A DNA stretch of 64,000 bases from Rhodoferax lithotrophicus (GCF_019973615.1 NZ_AP024238.1:4423989-4487988); one strand, 5' to 3'; shown: positions 17,303 to 25,838, counted from the stretch's first letter. Notes: generated by a model not told the origin, from the sequence alone. Translations and numbers: made by a program.

Positions 17303-19504
17303 TCAAATGGATGCCTTGATTGAGCTGCTGGCCACATCTGCCGTGACCAAATCACCGAGCGATGTCACATCCAGAATCAGTGCGACTTCACCGCTCCCCA
17401 AAATGCTGGAACCCGAAATACCACGTAGGGTTTTGAACAGGCGCCCCAGTGGCTTGATCACAGTTTGCTGCTGGCCCATCAACACCTCCACCTCAATACC
17501 GTATTTGCCTTTAGGCGCGTTGACCACCACCACACTGGTACGCTCCGGCAAAGAGGATTCAACGCTGTAAAGGGTACGCAGTCGTACCACAGGCAACACG
17601 TTGCCACGCAGTTCAACACAATGACGACCATTTTTATCGACCCGCACATGCTGACCACCGGCCTCAATCACTTCAACCACCGAGCCCAATGGCAAAACGA
17701 ATTTGGATTTGCCAACACCAACCAAAAATCCATCAATGATCGCCAGCGTCAGGGGTAATCGAATATCCACCTGCAGGCCTTTGCCAGGTCGACTGTTGAG
17801 CTTGAGGTTGCCGCGCAAAGCTTCAATGTTGCGACGCACCACGTCCATCCCCACACCACGGCCAGATAAATTGGTCACCTGCTCGGCGGTAGAAAATCCG
17901 GGTTCAAAAATCATCATGTTGATGACATCATCGGCTGGCACCACGCCCGACTCAATCAACCCACGGTTCCAGGCGCGCTGCAACACGCGCTCGCGGTTGA
18001 TACCCCTGCCGTCGTCTTCAATTCGAATCAAAATCGCACCGGTTTCATGCTTGGCGCTCAAGATGAGACTGCCGGTGGGCGGCTTGCCTGCAGCCAGACG
18101 CTCTTGCGGCGGCTCCAGCCCATGGTCAAGCGAGTTGCGCACCAAGTGCATCAACGGATCGGCTATTTTTTCAACCATCGACTTGTCCAACTCAGCCTCT
18201 CCGCCGACGATCTCGAAATTGACATCCTTGCCCAAGCTGCTGGCAGTGTCGCGCACCACCCGGCGGAAACGACTGAAAGTTTCACCCACCGGCACCATAC
18301 GCAGACCCAGCGTTCCGTTGCGAATTTCTTCAATCAGGCTGTTCATGTGCAGATTGGCTTCAATCAGCGCCACGTTTCGCGTTTCACGCGCCAGCAAGTT
18401 GGCCCCGGCCCCCGCAATAACCAGTTCACCCAGCAAGTTGATCACCGCATCCAAACGGTCAGCTTGCACCCGAATGTAGCGATTCTCCTCGCCGCCGCTG
18501 CTCTCCCGTGTTTTTTGCTGTTTGGTCAAAGCGGCCTCAACCACTTCTGGGGAAACGCCAGCTTTGGTTTCCAATAAATTGCCTATTTTGGCTTTCTGAC
18601 TAGATGAATCTTGCGTAGAACGCTCTTGATTTGATAGTACCTCGGTCAACTTATCCTGGCTGACGGCACCCACCGAAACCAGCATATCTCCCAGGCGTGG
18701 TGCTGCAGACATGTCCTCAATCGCACGCACCAGCTTTCGCTCGGGGCTTTCAGGTTCTTTCACGTCAAGTTCGCAGTCATCCAGAACAAAACTGAACGCA
18801 CCCTCCACTTCATCGCGCGTGGCGGCAGACTCCAGCTCCATCACAAAACTCAAATAACAGGTTTCTGGATTCAGGTTAACCAACGCAGGCACTGTATCCA
18901 TGCTGCACACCATGGACTTGACTGTACCCAGACCTTTAAGATACTTGGCAATCGAAAGCGGGTCCATCCCGTTACGAAAGGTTTCATGACCAAAACGGGC
19001 TGAAATATGCCAAACCGTCAACGCTGCTGTGTTAACGGCCTGTACAGCCCCGGTGGCTTCAGGCTCTGCGTGAGACGCAGAGAGTGCGCCAGAGGTGTAA
19101 GCCTGCAGCCGGATCACCAGATCGGCACGCTGATCTTTCTGGTCAGGCGTTTCGGCTGAATCGTCACTGGCGGTGTCCACCAAAAACTTGATTTCGTCAT
19201 TACATTCAAGCAATAAGGTGCTGAGTTCCGGATGGAGGTTGAGCTTGCCTTCGCGCATTTGATCCAGCAAAGTTTCCATATGGTGAGTGAACTCCACCAC
19301 CTTGTTCAACCCAAAAATACCAGCAGAACCTTTGACAGTATGAGCACAACGAAATAGTGAATCCAACAATTCACGGTTATCCGGCTGCTCCTCCAGCTCA
19401 AGCAAAAGCCCTTCAATAGCTTCGGTTTGCTCACCCGCCTCGCTGATGAAGGCAGGCATGGCTGCAGCAATGAAGTCCCGGTCAGCATCAGATACGTTGT
19501 TCAT
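17303..19504 (-). CDS. cheA: Chemotaxis histidine kinase CheA
   Basis: 733 residues with the full class: P1 phosphotransfer domain (His55 in AHTVKGS), a central region likely corresponding to P2, dimerisation helices, a P4 ATPase domain (HLVRNSLDHGLE, DDGRGINRERV, GRGVGMDVV) and a P5 CheW-like domain at the end. It phosphorylates CheY, CheB and possibly the other receivers here. The linker before P3 contains a polar, low-complexity stretch (SNQERSTQDSSSQKA), possibly an insertion. It starts 12 bases after the STAS gene and ends 18 bases before receptor 4. This is the only CheA in the window, so it presumably serves all the nearby receptors. Confidence 0.96.
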   Translation of the reverse strand: MNNVSDADRDFIAAAMPAFISEAGEQTEAIEGLLLELEEQPDNRELLDSLFRCAHTVKGSAGIFGLNKVVEFTHHMETLLDQMREGKLNLHPELSTLLLECNDEIKFLVDTASDDSAETPDQKDQRADLVIRLQAYTSGALSASHAEPEATGAVQAVNTAALTVWHISARFGHETFRNGMDPLSIAKYLKGLGTVKSMVCSMDTVPALVNLNPETCYLSFVMELESAATRDEVEGAFSFVLDDCELDVKEPESPERKLVRAIEDMSAAPRLGDMLVSVGAVSQDKLTEVLSNQERSTQDSSSQKAKIGNLLETKAGVSPEVVEAALTKQQKTRESSGGEENRYIRVQADRLDAVINLLGELVIAGAGANLLARETRNVALIEANLHMNSLIEEIRNGTLGLRMVPVGETFSRFRRVVRDTASSLGKDVNFEIVGGEAELDKSMVEKIADPLMHLVRNSLDHGLEPPQERLAAGKPPTGSLILSAKHETGAILIRIEDDGRGINRERVLQRAWNRGLIESGVVPADDVINMMIFEPGFSTAEQVTNLSGRGVGMDVVRRNIEALRGNLKLNSRPGKGLQVDIRLPLTLAIIDGFLVGVGKSKFVLPLGSVVEVIEAGGQHVRVDKNGRHCVELRGNVLPVVRLRTLYSVESSLPERTSVVVVNAPKGKYGIEVEVLMGQQQTVIKPLGRLFKTLRGISGSSILGSGEVALILDVTSLGDLVTADVASSSIKASI

Positions 19505-19516
19505 GTGGATGCGCTT

Positions 19517-19804
19517 TCAAACATTGGTGGTTTGCTCAGACAGCCATGCAGACATGCCCATGGTGGCACAAGCATCCATCAGAGCTGGACTGGGTTGGAT
19601 CAGCTTCCACGGGTGGTCGGTATGCGACAGTGCAGCCAGCAACTGGAGACCTGCACCATCCACCTCCCTGACATTGGCTGCAGAAATTTCCAGCAACTTG
19701 GTAGATTTGGCGCTCTGCTCCGTCACCCATGCCAGCAAGGCATCACGCGTTTCAACTGCGCTGTAAATCGTCATTTCTTCGGGGAGATCAAAGGAAATGC
19801 TCAT
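19517..19804 (-). CDS. Small STAS-domain protein
   Basis: 95 residues from the ATG at 19804, which has AGGA seven bases upstream; a longer start at 19885 lacks a family match. The fold is read from TIYSAVETRDALLAW and LLEISAANVREVDGAGLQLL, the usual beta-alpha pattern and switch loop of STAS (anti-sigma-antagonist-like) proteins. The residue at the usual phosphorylated serine position is aspartate (EVDGAG), so classic serine phosphorylation seems unlikely. It sits between cheY and cheA. STAS proteins at this place in che clusters are known, but their role is poorly defined. Confidence 0.87.
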   Translation of the reverse strand: MSISFDLPEEMTIYSAVETRDALLAWVTEQSAKSTKLLEISAANVREVDGAGLQLLAALSHTDHPWKLIQPSPALMDACATMGMSAWLSEQTTNV

Positions 19805-19931
19805 ATGAATGTCCTGGTTATCAAATGATGATTTGAATAGCGAGTTGTCTTGGCGAATATCAAGTTGAACTTGATCAGGCCTCAAATACCGTCAACATTC
19901 ACGGTTTGTGGGTCAAGTCCGCCATATCAAC

Positions 19932-20300
19932 TCATGGCAGACAAAGTTTGGAAACTGCATTCAGCAGTGAGGCAGGTGAAAACGGCTTGACCATCCAGGC
20001 CTTGGCACCAGCTGCTTTACCCTCTTCTTTTTTCGACTCCTGACTCTCTGTGGTGAGCATCAAAATCGGCAAAAACCGGTAATTGGGCAACGCCTTGGCC
20101 GCCTTGACAAATTCAATGCCATTCATGCGCGGCATGTTCACGTCGCACACGGCCATGTGAATCTTGCGACCATCCAGCAATGCCAACGCAGCTTGCCCAT
20201 CACCTGCCTGCAACACCTCGTATCCTGCACCTTGCAAGGCCATAACCACCACTTGGCGCAAGCTTGCAGAGTCATCAATCACCAAAATAGTTTGTGCCAT
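19932..20300 (-). CDS. cheY: Chemotaxis response regulator CheY
   Basis: 122 residues, a lone receiver: IDDSASLRQ at the acidic pocket, phospho-Asp53 in CDVNMPRMNG, TTES at the switch threonine and MVKPFSP at the lysine. It would bind the flagellar motor switch when phosphorylated by CheA, or act as a phosphate sink. It lies 15 bases after the CheZ-like gene, the pairing expected for a response regulator and its phosphatase. A gap of about 127 bases separates it from the STAS gene; I see no clear promoter or terminator there. Confidence 0.95.
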   Translation of the reverse strand: MAQTILVIDDSASLRQVVVMALQGAGYEVLQAGDGQAALALLDGRKIHMAVCDVNMPRMNGIEFVKAAKALPNYRFLPILMLTTESQESKKEEGKAAGAKAWMVKPFSPASLLNAVSKLCLP

Positions 20301-20314
20301 CTTCGTTCACCTTA

Positions 20315-20995
20315 TCAAAAAAATGTTGTCTCGTCGTCAGCTGCACCAGCCTCACTGGCCAACCCCACATGATGCAAGTGTTGTTCGGCCATCACGTATT
20401 GGGACTGCAAACGTGCTAGCCAGTCGGCTGCACTGGTTTCTATGGTGGGTGCGAGCAATGCAGCCTGCAGGCGCTCTATGTCTTCATGCAGCAAAGTCAT
20501 CATTTGACTGATGCGATCTTGGTACTGAAAGCCCTTGTACATGCGCTCCACTTGCAGGCTTACCAATTCGGTTTCATTGACAAAAGGTTTGGCGACTTGC
20601 TCCAGCGCATCCACACTGGCGTGGATCATGCCCAATACCTGGGCGATAGCCACTTGCGCTTGCGGTGTACACCCCTGCATGACCGGACGCAACACCTGCT
20701 CACAGGCTTGTGCCAATTGGGTGATGCCATCCTCACCCTGCACCAGGGCATTTGAAATTTGCCTGGACTGACGCGAGGCCATGTCCAGATGCGGACCAAT
20801 TTCAGCAAAAGCCGAAAGCATTTCGGCCACAGCTGTTTCTGACTGGCTACATGAACTAACCAACTGACGCGACCAAACGGGCAACACCTGCGTGCAGAGA
20901 GCCAGTAAAGCCTGTACTTGAGCCTCAGTGGGTGCACACACAGAGGCTTGTGTGACTTCTGCCTTATCTGGCGGGGTCAAAGGAACTTGGCTCAT
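20315..20995 (-). CDS. CheZ-like CheY phosphatase candidate
   Basis: 226 residues, predicted largely helical, no membrane segment or signal peptide. I do not recognise it by overall sequence. Residues 157-165 read QYQDRISQM, giving Asp160 and Gln164 four apart, the same spacing as the catalytic Asp143 and Gln147 (QDLTGQ) of E. coli CheZ. The protein ends in an acidic-hydrophobic tail, DDETTFF, recalling the C-terminal CheY-binding peptide of CheZ. It is immediately upstream of cheY on the same strand. The phosphatase assignment is an inference from motif, tail and context; helical che-cluster proteins of other function remain possible. Confidence 0.6.
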   Translation of the reverse strand: MSQVPLTPPDKAEVTQASVCAPTEAQVQALLALCTQVLPVWSRQLVSSCSQSETAVAEMLSAFAEIGPHLDMASRQSRQISNALVQGEDGITQLAQACEQVLRPVMQGCTPQAQVAIAQVLGMIHASVDALEQVAKPFVNETELVSLQVERMYKGFQYQDRISQMMTLLHEDIERLQAALLAPTIETSAADWLARLQSQYVMAEQHLHHVGLASEAGAADDETTFF

Positions 20996-21044
20996 ACGGA
21001 TATTCCGTGCGGGAAATAATGGCTGAATTCAATACTTGTCCGTG

Positions 21045-22571
21045 CTACACATGAAGCCATTGCGAATTCAAATAACAACCGCAACCAATCAAGCGGTGAT
21101 CGTCCAGCGGCATCACATACGAAGCTTTGGCCTGTACTTCCCGCGAAACTGGGTTGGTAATGGTATAGCTGATCCAGCCGCCATCCTCTTCGTCACACAC
21201 AGCCCAGGCATCATCCACCAGTTTTTGAGCATCCAGGCCAGCAATGGCCCGCAGGTCTGTGCCGTTTTTTTCTGGCATGGCACCATGCACCACGTAGTAA
21301 CCGGCACGGTCAAAAATAAAGATGTACATATCGCGGTCAATGAACACACCGTGGGGATCATGAAAATCGCGTACAGCTTGTTCGTAGCCAACACTACGCA
21401 GATGCACCAAGGCATCAAATACCAACTGGCGTGCCTGATCAGCCGTACCTTGACGTAGCTGAATGTCCCCCACCGAAATCTCCAGGGTGGAAGCCTGGGC
21501 AATCATGCGATCAGAGTTAAAGCTGGCACGATTCACTAATTCAGTGTTCTCCTGGGTGAGGACATCCAGATCGCCCACCGCATGCACAACCTCTTCAAGC
21601 GCAACACTTTGGGAGGCACTGCCTTCGGCCATCACATTGACATTCATGGCAATCTCACCAATACCGGAGATCAGACTTTCCATGGTGTCATTAATTTGCT
21701 TGATATTGCCCACCGTTTCACCCACGCGCACAGACGACTCCGCAATCAAACCGCGTATTTCTGCCGCCGCACCCTGGCTGCGTTTGGCCAAATTGCGCAC
21801 CTCGGCGGCCACCACCGCAAAGCCGCGCCCCTGCTCACCCGCGCGTGCGGCTTCAACCGCAGCATTCAAGGCCAATAAATTGGTTTGAAAAGCAATACCA
21901 TCAATCGCACCGATGATCTCGGACATACGTTTGGAAGTGACTTCCAGCGGCCCCATGCTCTGCATGGCCAAATGCATCATTTTTCCGGCTCCATCAGCCT
22001 CTTTGTGCAGGCTGGCAGTCATCATGCTGACCTCTTGGGCCGCTGAAGCATTTTTGGCCACGGTTTCACTCACGTGCTTGACGTGCATGGAGGTTTGCTG
22101 CAAATGTTGCCCTTGCGCTGCTGCGCGCTCAGCCAGCGCACGTGTGTCATCAACCAACTTTTTCCCCGTATCACCCAACATCACTGCTGCCGTACGGATG
22201 TTGGCCACCATACTAGACATGTTGGTGATCATTCTGTCCAAATGCATACTGAAGTTACCCAGCGTCTTGACACCTACATTGACCTTGTTGGTCAGATCAC
22301 CATGAGCGGCTGCCCGCATCGCACCTTCGGTACGGTCGCGTTCACCACGGGTGATGTCAAAAAAAGCCAACTGCAAATAGAGCCAACACAACAGCCCGAC
22401 GAAAGCCAGTGCCGCAACCAGGCGCCCATCCAGAGGCGCATTGTTTGATTCAAACAAGTGCATCACCAAAATCACCGATAAGGCCGACACCAACGGTATC
22501 TGCAATACCCAAAAACGTACTCGTCCAGAGAGAGGCCGGAGTAACGCTATGCCAGGTGCAAAAAAGTTCAT
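21045..22571 (-). CDS. Methyl-accepting chemotaxis protein with C-terminal Cache domain
   Basis: 508 residues. Two N-terminal membrane helices (about 19-39 and 50-71) are separated by only about ten residues, so there is no periplasmic sensor. A HAMP-like stretch (GDLTNKV) and a signalling domain follow, with IAFQTNLLALNAAVEAAR at the tip and GRGFAVVAAEVRNLAKRS. After it, residues about 375-505 form a Cache-type domain (DRDMYIFIFDRAGYYVVHG, IGCGCY near the end), which topology places in the cytoplasm. It does not share the near-identical block of receptors 1-4. It follows a lone receiver gene and precedes the CheZ-like gene. Confidence 0.93.
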   Translation of the reverse strand: MNFFAPGIALLRPLSGRVRFWVLQIPLVSALSVILVMHLFESNNAPLDGRLVAALAFVGLLCWLYLQLAFFDITRGERDRTEGAMRAAAHGDLTNKVNVGVKTLGNFSMHLDRMITNMSSMVANIRTAAVMLGDTGKKLVDDTRALAERAAAQGQHLQQTSMHVKHVSETVAKNASAAQEVSMMTASLHKEADGAGKMMHLAMQSMGPLEVTSKRMSEIIGAIDGIAFQTNLLALNAAVEAARAGEQGRGFAVVAAEVRNLAKRSQGAAAEIRGLIAESSVRVGETVGNIKQINDTMESLISGIGEIAMNVNVMAEGSASQSVALEEVVHAVGDLDVLTQENTELVNRASFNSDRMIAQASTLEISVGDIQLRQGTADQARQLVFDALVHLRSVGYEQAVRDFHDPHGVFIDRDMYIFIFDRAGYYVVHGAMPEKNGTDLRAIAGLDAQKLVDDAWAVCDEEDGGWISYTITNPVSREVQAKASYVMPLDDHRLIGCGCYLNSQWLHV

Positions 22572-22610
22572 GGTGTGCCTCAGCGGAAATATCGTGGATT
22601 TAGGCAGCGC

Positions 22611-22994
22611 TTATTTCAGTGCCAATTCAATTTTGGCTTTCAGGGTATCAAGTCGAGGAGGTTTGACGATGTAGCCATAGGTTCCCAGAGGCATTGCTTC
22701 GTTCAGCGTGGCTGGGCTGGCATCGGCACTCATGAAAATCACTTTCATATTTTTAACCAACGGATTGGCATGTCCGCGCAACTGCTGAACAAAATCAAGG
22801 CCATTCATGGGCTGCATATGGATATCGGTCAACACCAGATCAGGCCTAAAGACCACCATGGTGCGCAGGGCCGTTGCACCGTCTGTTGCGGTTTCAATGT
22901 TCTGCAGCCCCAGGCGGCGCAAACTGTTAACCACAAAAGTACGCATCACTTCATCGTCTTCAACCACCAAAATTCGGGCAAGATTCAAGTTCAT
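22611..22994 (-). CDS. Single-domain response regulator (CheY-like)
   Basis: 127 residues with a receiver only: VVEDDEVMR, phospho-Asp57 in LTDIHMQPMNG, MSADAS and VKPPRLD. It differs from the CheY at 19932-20300 and has QPM rather than P after the phospho-Asp, so it may not be the motor-binding regulator. It is the first gene of the chemotaxis run and starts 110 bases after the phosphoglycerate kinase-Hpt gene on the same strand. A lone receiver next to a lone Hpt domain is a natural phosphotransfer pair; that pairing is inferred from position only. Confidence 0.93.
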   Translation of the reverse strand: MNLNLARILVVEDDEVMRTFVVNSLRRLGLQNIETATDGATALRTMVVFRPDLVLTDIHMQPMNGLDFVQQLRGHANPLVKNMKVIFMSADASPATLNEAMPLGTYGYIVKPPRLDTLKAKIELALK

Positions 22995-23104
22995 TATTTT
23001 TGAGTTGAGCTGTTAAAAATTAACCAACACCAAGACATCCACCAACCATCATTTTCGAATCTAGCTTATCAGTTATTTACCCGCTCTACGCAGACAATTC
23101 AACT

Positions 23105-24643
23105 TTAACTTGAGGTGACATAGGTGCGAATTTCCACCAATAAGCCTGCGAGCTTGGGAGCCAATGCCGCATAAAGGGGTGCCACCGTTTCGACCGGTTC
23201 GGTTTTGCTTACCCACTCTACGTGAGCCACCTCTTCGGATAAGGCATCCACTGCAAAAATGGGTAAATACCCTTTCATGGCATGCAGCAATCGATTGGCA
23301 CTAGGTACATCGGCCTTGTCCAGTGCGGCAGAGATGGCTGGCAAATCACCCGTCATACTCTCCAGCACGGTTTTCAGAATACTGCGTAAACCCGCATCCG
23401 AGCCCATCATGCCGATGCCACGGGCAGTGTCCAAACTAGCAGCAACTGCCACAGGCTGGGCGCGACGCTGCAGAATCTCGAAGGCCGGCAAAGTCTTGCC
23501 TTCGAGCACTTCCAGGAAAGCACCACCACCGGTGGAGATGTAGCCAATGTCTTTCTCGATGCCGTATTTGGCAATCGCCGCCAGGGTGTCGCCGCCACCG
23601 GCAATGCTGAAAGCGCTGGACTCGGCAATCGCCTGGGCAATCACCTTGGTGCCGTTCTCAAACGCGGCAAATTCGAACACGCCGACCGGGCCGTTCCAGA
23701 CAATCGTGCCGGCGGCTTTGAGTTGTTCGGCCAGTTTGGCAGCGGTTTGGGGGCCAATGTCCAGAATCAGATCGTCGTCCGCCACATCGGTGGCCGCCTT
23801 GACGGTGGCCACTGCATCTGCGGCAAAGGTTTTGGCGGTGACGACGTCGGTCGGGATGGGTACGTCCGCACCACGGGCTTTCATGGCTTCTATCACGGCG
23901 GTGGCTTCACCCACCAGGCTGGGTTCGGCCAGGCTTTTGCCAATTTTTAAACCGGCCGCCAGCATGAAGGTGTTGGCAATGCCGCCGCCCACAATGAGGT
24001 TGTCGACGTTTTTGGCCAGGGCTTGCAGGATGCTGAGTTTGGTGCTGACTTTGCTGCCCGCCACAATGGCCACCAGGGGTCGTTTGGGGTTGGCCAGGGC
24101 TTTGTTGATGGCATCAATTTCTGCCGCCAGCAAGGGGCCAGCGCACGCGATGGGGGCGTATTGGGCGATGCCGTAGGTGGTGCCTTCGGCGCGGTGGGCG
24201 GTACCAAAGGCATCGTGTACGAAGATGTCGCACAGGGCAGCGAGTTTTCTGGCGAGTTCTTCCTTGTTTTTTTTCTCACCCACATTGACGCGGCAGTTTT
24301 CCAGCATGACCAGTTGGCCGGGCTGGACTTCAACGCCGTCGACCCAGTTGGCGATCACGGGGACTTCACGGCCGAGCAGTTCACCCAGGCGTTGGGCCAC
24401 TGGGGCGAGGGAATCTTCTGGTTTGAATTCGCCTTCGGTGGGGCGGCCCAGGTGGCTGGTGACCATGACGGCGGCTCCGGCGGCCAATGCCATCTGGATG
24501 CAGGGCACGCTGGCGCGGATGCGGGTGTCTTCGGTGATGTGGCCTTCTTTGTCTTGGGGCACGTTCAGGTCGGCACGGATAAACACACGCTTGCCAGCCA
24601 CTTGGCCGTTCGCGCATAAGTCAGAAAAACGAATCACGTTCAT
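23105..24643 (-). CDS. pgk: Phosphoglycerate kinase with fused C-terminal Hpt domain
   Basis: 512 residues, about 115 more than normal. Residues 1-395 are a complete phosphoglycerate kinase: FIRADLNVP, TSHLGRP, the hinge and nucleotide region WNGPVGVFE, GGGDT and STGGGAFLEVLEGK. It interconverts 1,3-bisphosphoglycerate plus ADP and 3-phosphoglycerate plus ATP. With no stop, the frame continues at LQRRAQPVAV into an Hpt-type domain (about 400-510): a start typical of kinase-borne Hpt domains (SLDTARGIGMMGSD), then RLLHAMKGYLPIF with the candidate phospho-His454 in the HxMKG pattern (codon 23282-23284), and a final helical pair. The Hpt part is encoded by 23105-23458. The two Met codons at residues 412-413 might allow separate Hpt expression. 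The gene is directly upstream of a lone receiver gene. Confidence 0.9.
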   Translation of the reverse strand: MNVIRFSDLCANGQVAGKRVFIRADLNVPQDKEGHITEDTRIRASVPCIQMALAAGAAVMVTSHLGRPTEGEFKPEDSLAPVAQRLGELLGREVPVIANWVDGVEVQPGQLVMLENCRVNVGEKKNKEELARKLAALCDIFVHDAFGTAHRAEGTTYGIAQYAPIACAGPLLAAEIDAINKALANPKRPLVAIVAGSKVSTKLSILQALAKNVDNLIVGGGIANTFMLAAGLKIGKSLAEPSLVGEATAVIEAMKARGADVPIPTDVVTAKTFAADAVATVKAATDVADDDLILDIGPQTAAKLAEQLKAAGTIVWNGPVGVFEFAAFENGTKVIAQAIAESSAFSIAGGGDTLAAIAKYGIEKDIGYISTGGGAFLEVLEGKTLPAFEILQRRAQPVAVAASLDTARGIGMMGSDAGLRSILKTVLESMTGDLPAISAALDKADVPSANRLLHAMKGYLPIFAVDALSEEVAHVEWVSKTEPVETVAPLYAALAPKLAGLLVEIRTYVTSS

Positions 24644-24741
24644 GCAATTCCCCGCTTGCTGTGAAAAATTTCATTTTAGAAGTGCTTTTACCGTCTCTTC
24701 CTGACAAAGACGCTGGTTTGCACCGTGATTTTTTGATCTGT

Positions 24742-25104
24742 CTACCAGCCCAAACCCAAGTGCAGCGGCAAGTAAACCGCCATACCCGACACAATGGTCC
24801 CGAGCACCGCCTGACCCTGCCCTTTGCGCCAAAAGAAATAGACAGCCCCAGTCAGTGCGGCGTAGATGCGGGCATCTTGCCAAGTGCTGATGAGTTGCCC
24901 ATGCGCCATTACCACCTCGGGAGCCACCACGGCAGCCAAGGCAGCAATCGGCGCATATTGCAACCCACGCTGCGCCCAATGGGGTAACTGCCAGGGCTGG
25001 TTACTCATGAAGAAAAAACAACGAGTGATCACCGTGACCAGGGCCAAGCCCACGATCACGCCCATCGTCCAGAGATCCGTACCGTTCATGCTGGGGCCAC
25101 TCAT
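24742..25104 (-). CDS. azlD: Branched-chain amino acid exporter small subunit AzlD
   Basis: 120 residues with about four hydrophobic segments and the AzlD pattern ALVTVITRCFFF near the N-terminus and a C-terminal GMAVYLPLHLGL. It pairs with AzlC in the inner membrane to export branched-chain amino acids or analogues. Its ATG overlaps the azlC stop by four bases, so the two are translationally coupled. It is the last gene of the def-fmt-azlC-azlD set and ends about 100 bases before the phosphoglycerate kinase start. Confidence 0.9.
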   Translation of the reverse strand: MSGPSMNGTDLWTMGVIVGLALVTVITRCFFFMSNQPWQLPHWAQRGLQYAPIAALAAVVAPEVVMAHGQLISTWQDARIYAALTGAVYFFWRKGQGQAVLGTIVSGMAVYLPLHLGLGW

Positions 25105-25838
25105 GTTGCGCGGCCAGCCTGTTTGTGCCCGGTTTCTTCAATGATCAGGCACAGGGCTACTGCACTGGCAATAGCCACCACAATATTCAACTTGAGCGGC
25201 AGCGCATAGGCCACCACCGCCGCCATGCCAGCCACTCCGGCTGAAACCCTGCGTAAATGGCTGGATGCCAATGAACACCCCACCCCAAGCAACGCCAAAA
25301 TTCCGGCAAAACCCAGCCCCCAATGGGTCGGGATCACATTGGTCAGAGCGATGCCCAGCAAACTGGCGCTTTGCCAGCTGATCCAGTTGAACAGGCTGCC
25401 ACCGCTCAGGTAGGCCATTTGCTCGCGGCGCTCCAACTCGGTCACCGGGGGATGGTGGTAATGCCGGGTGAATAACACATAACTCATATCGGCGGTCAGA
25501 TAACCATGCAACAACCGCCAGCGCAACGGCAAGTGCATCAGATAGGGCCGTAGGTGCGCACTGAACACCACAAAACGCAGGTTGACACAAAAGCTGGTGG
25601 ACAAAATCACCCACACCGGAGCCCCCACCGCAATCAAGGGCATGGCCGCCAGCTGTGAGCTACCGGCAAACACCAGCAAACTCATGGCCACAGCTTCAAA
25701 CGGGCTCATGCCCGACTTGACCATGGCCACCCCGGTCATCAAGCCCCAGGCTGCCAGACCGGGTGATACCGAGGCCATGTCCCGAATACCACGCGCAAAC
25801 GCCGGGTGCTGCCACCAGCTGAGGGCACGCCGGATCAA
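25101..25838 (-). CDS. azlC: Branched-chain amino acid exporter large subunit AzlC
   Basis: 245 residues with several membrane helices. The family pattern is clear: GIRDMASVSPGLAAWGLMTGVAM, FEAVAMSLLVFAGSSQLAAM and LRFVVFSAHLRPYL, then a helix-rich C-terminal half. It is the main subunit of the AzlCD exporter. It overlaps fmt upstream and azlD downstream by four bases each. There is no functional link to formylation that I know of, so the overlap looks like operon packing. Confidence 0.93.
   Translation of the reverse strand: MIRRALSWWQHPAFARGIRDMASVSPGLAAWGLMTGVAMVKSGMSPFEAVAMSLLVFAGSSQLAAMPLIAVGAPVWVILSTSFCVNLRFVVFSAHLRPYLMHLPLRWRLLHGYLTADMSYVLFTRHYHHPPVTELERREQMAYLSGGSLFNWISWQSASLLGIALTNVIPTHWGLGFAGILALLGVGCSLASSHLRRVSAGVAGMAAVVAYALPLKLNIVVAIASAVALCLIIEETGHKQAGRAT

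Noticed and set aside
18598..18645. A further dispersed repeat copy in cheA
   Set aside because: The sequence has TATCAAAT and AGAGCG-like flanks and codes for a polar linker, but no clear paired arms, so it was left out of the family.
19805..19931. A gene or small RNA between cheY and the STAS gene
   Set aside because: No start, hairpin or promoter pattern stands out in these 127 bases.
22995..23104. A possible flagellar-sigma promoter (ACTGATAA) before the chemotaxis run
   Set aside because: The -10-like octamer matches six of eight bases, but nothing like the -35 element sits at the right distance, so I cannot support it.
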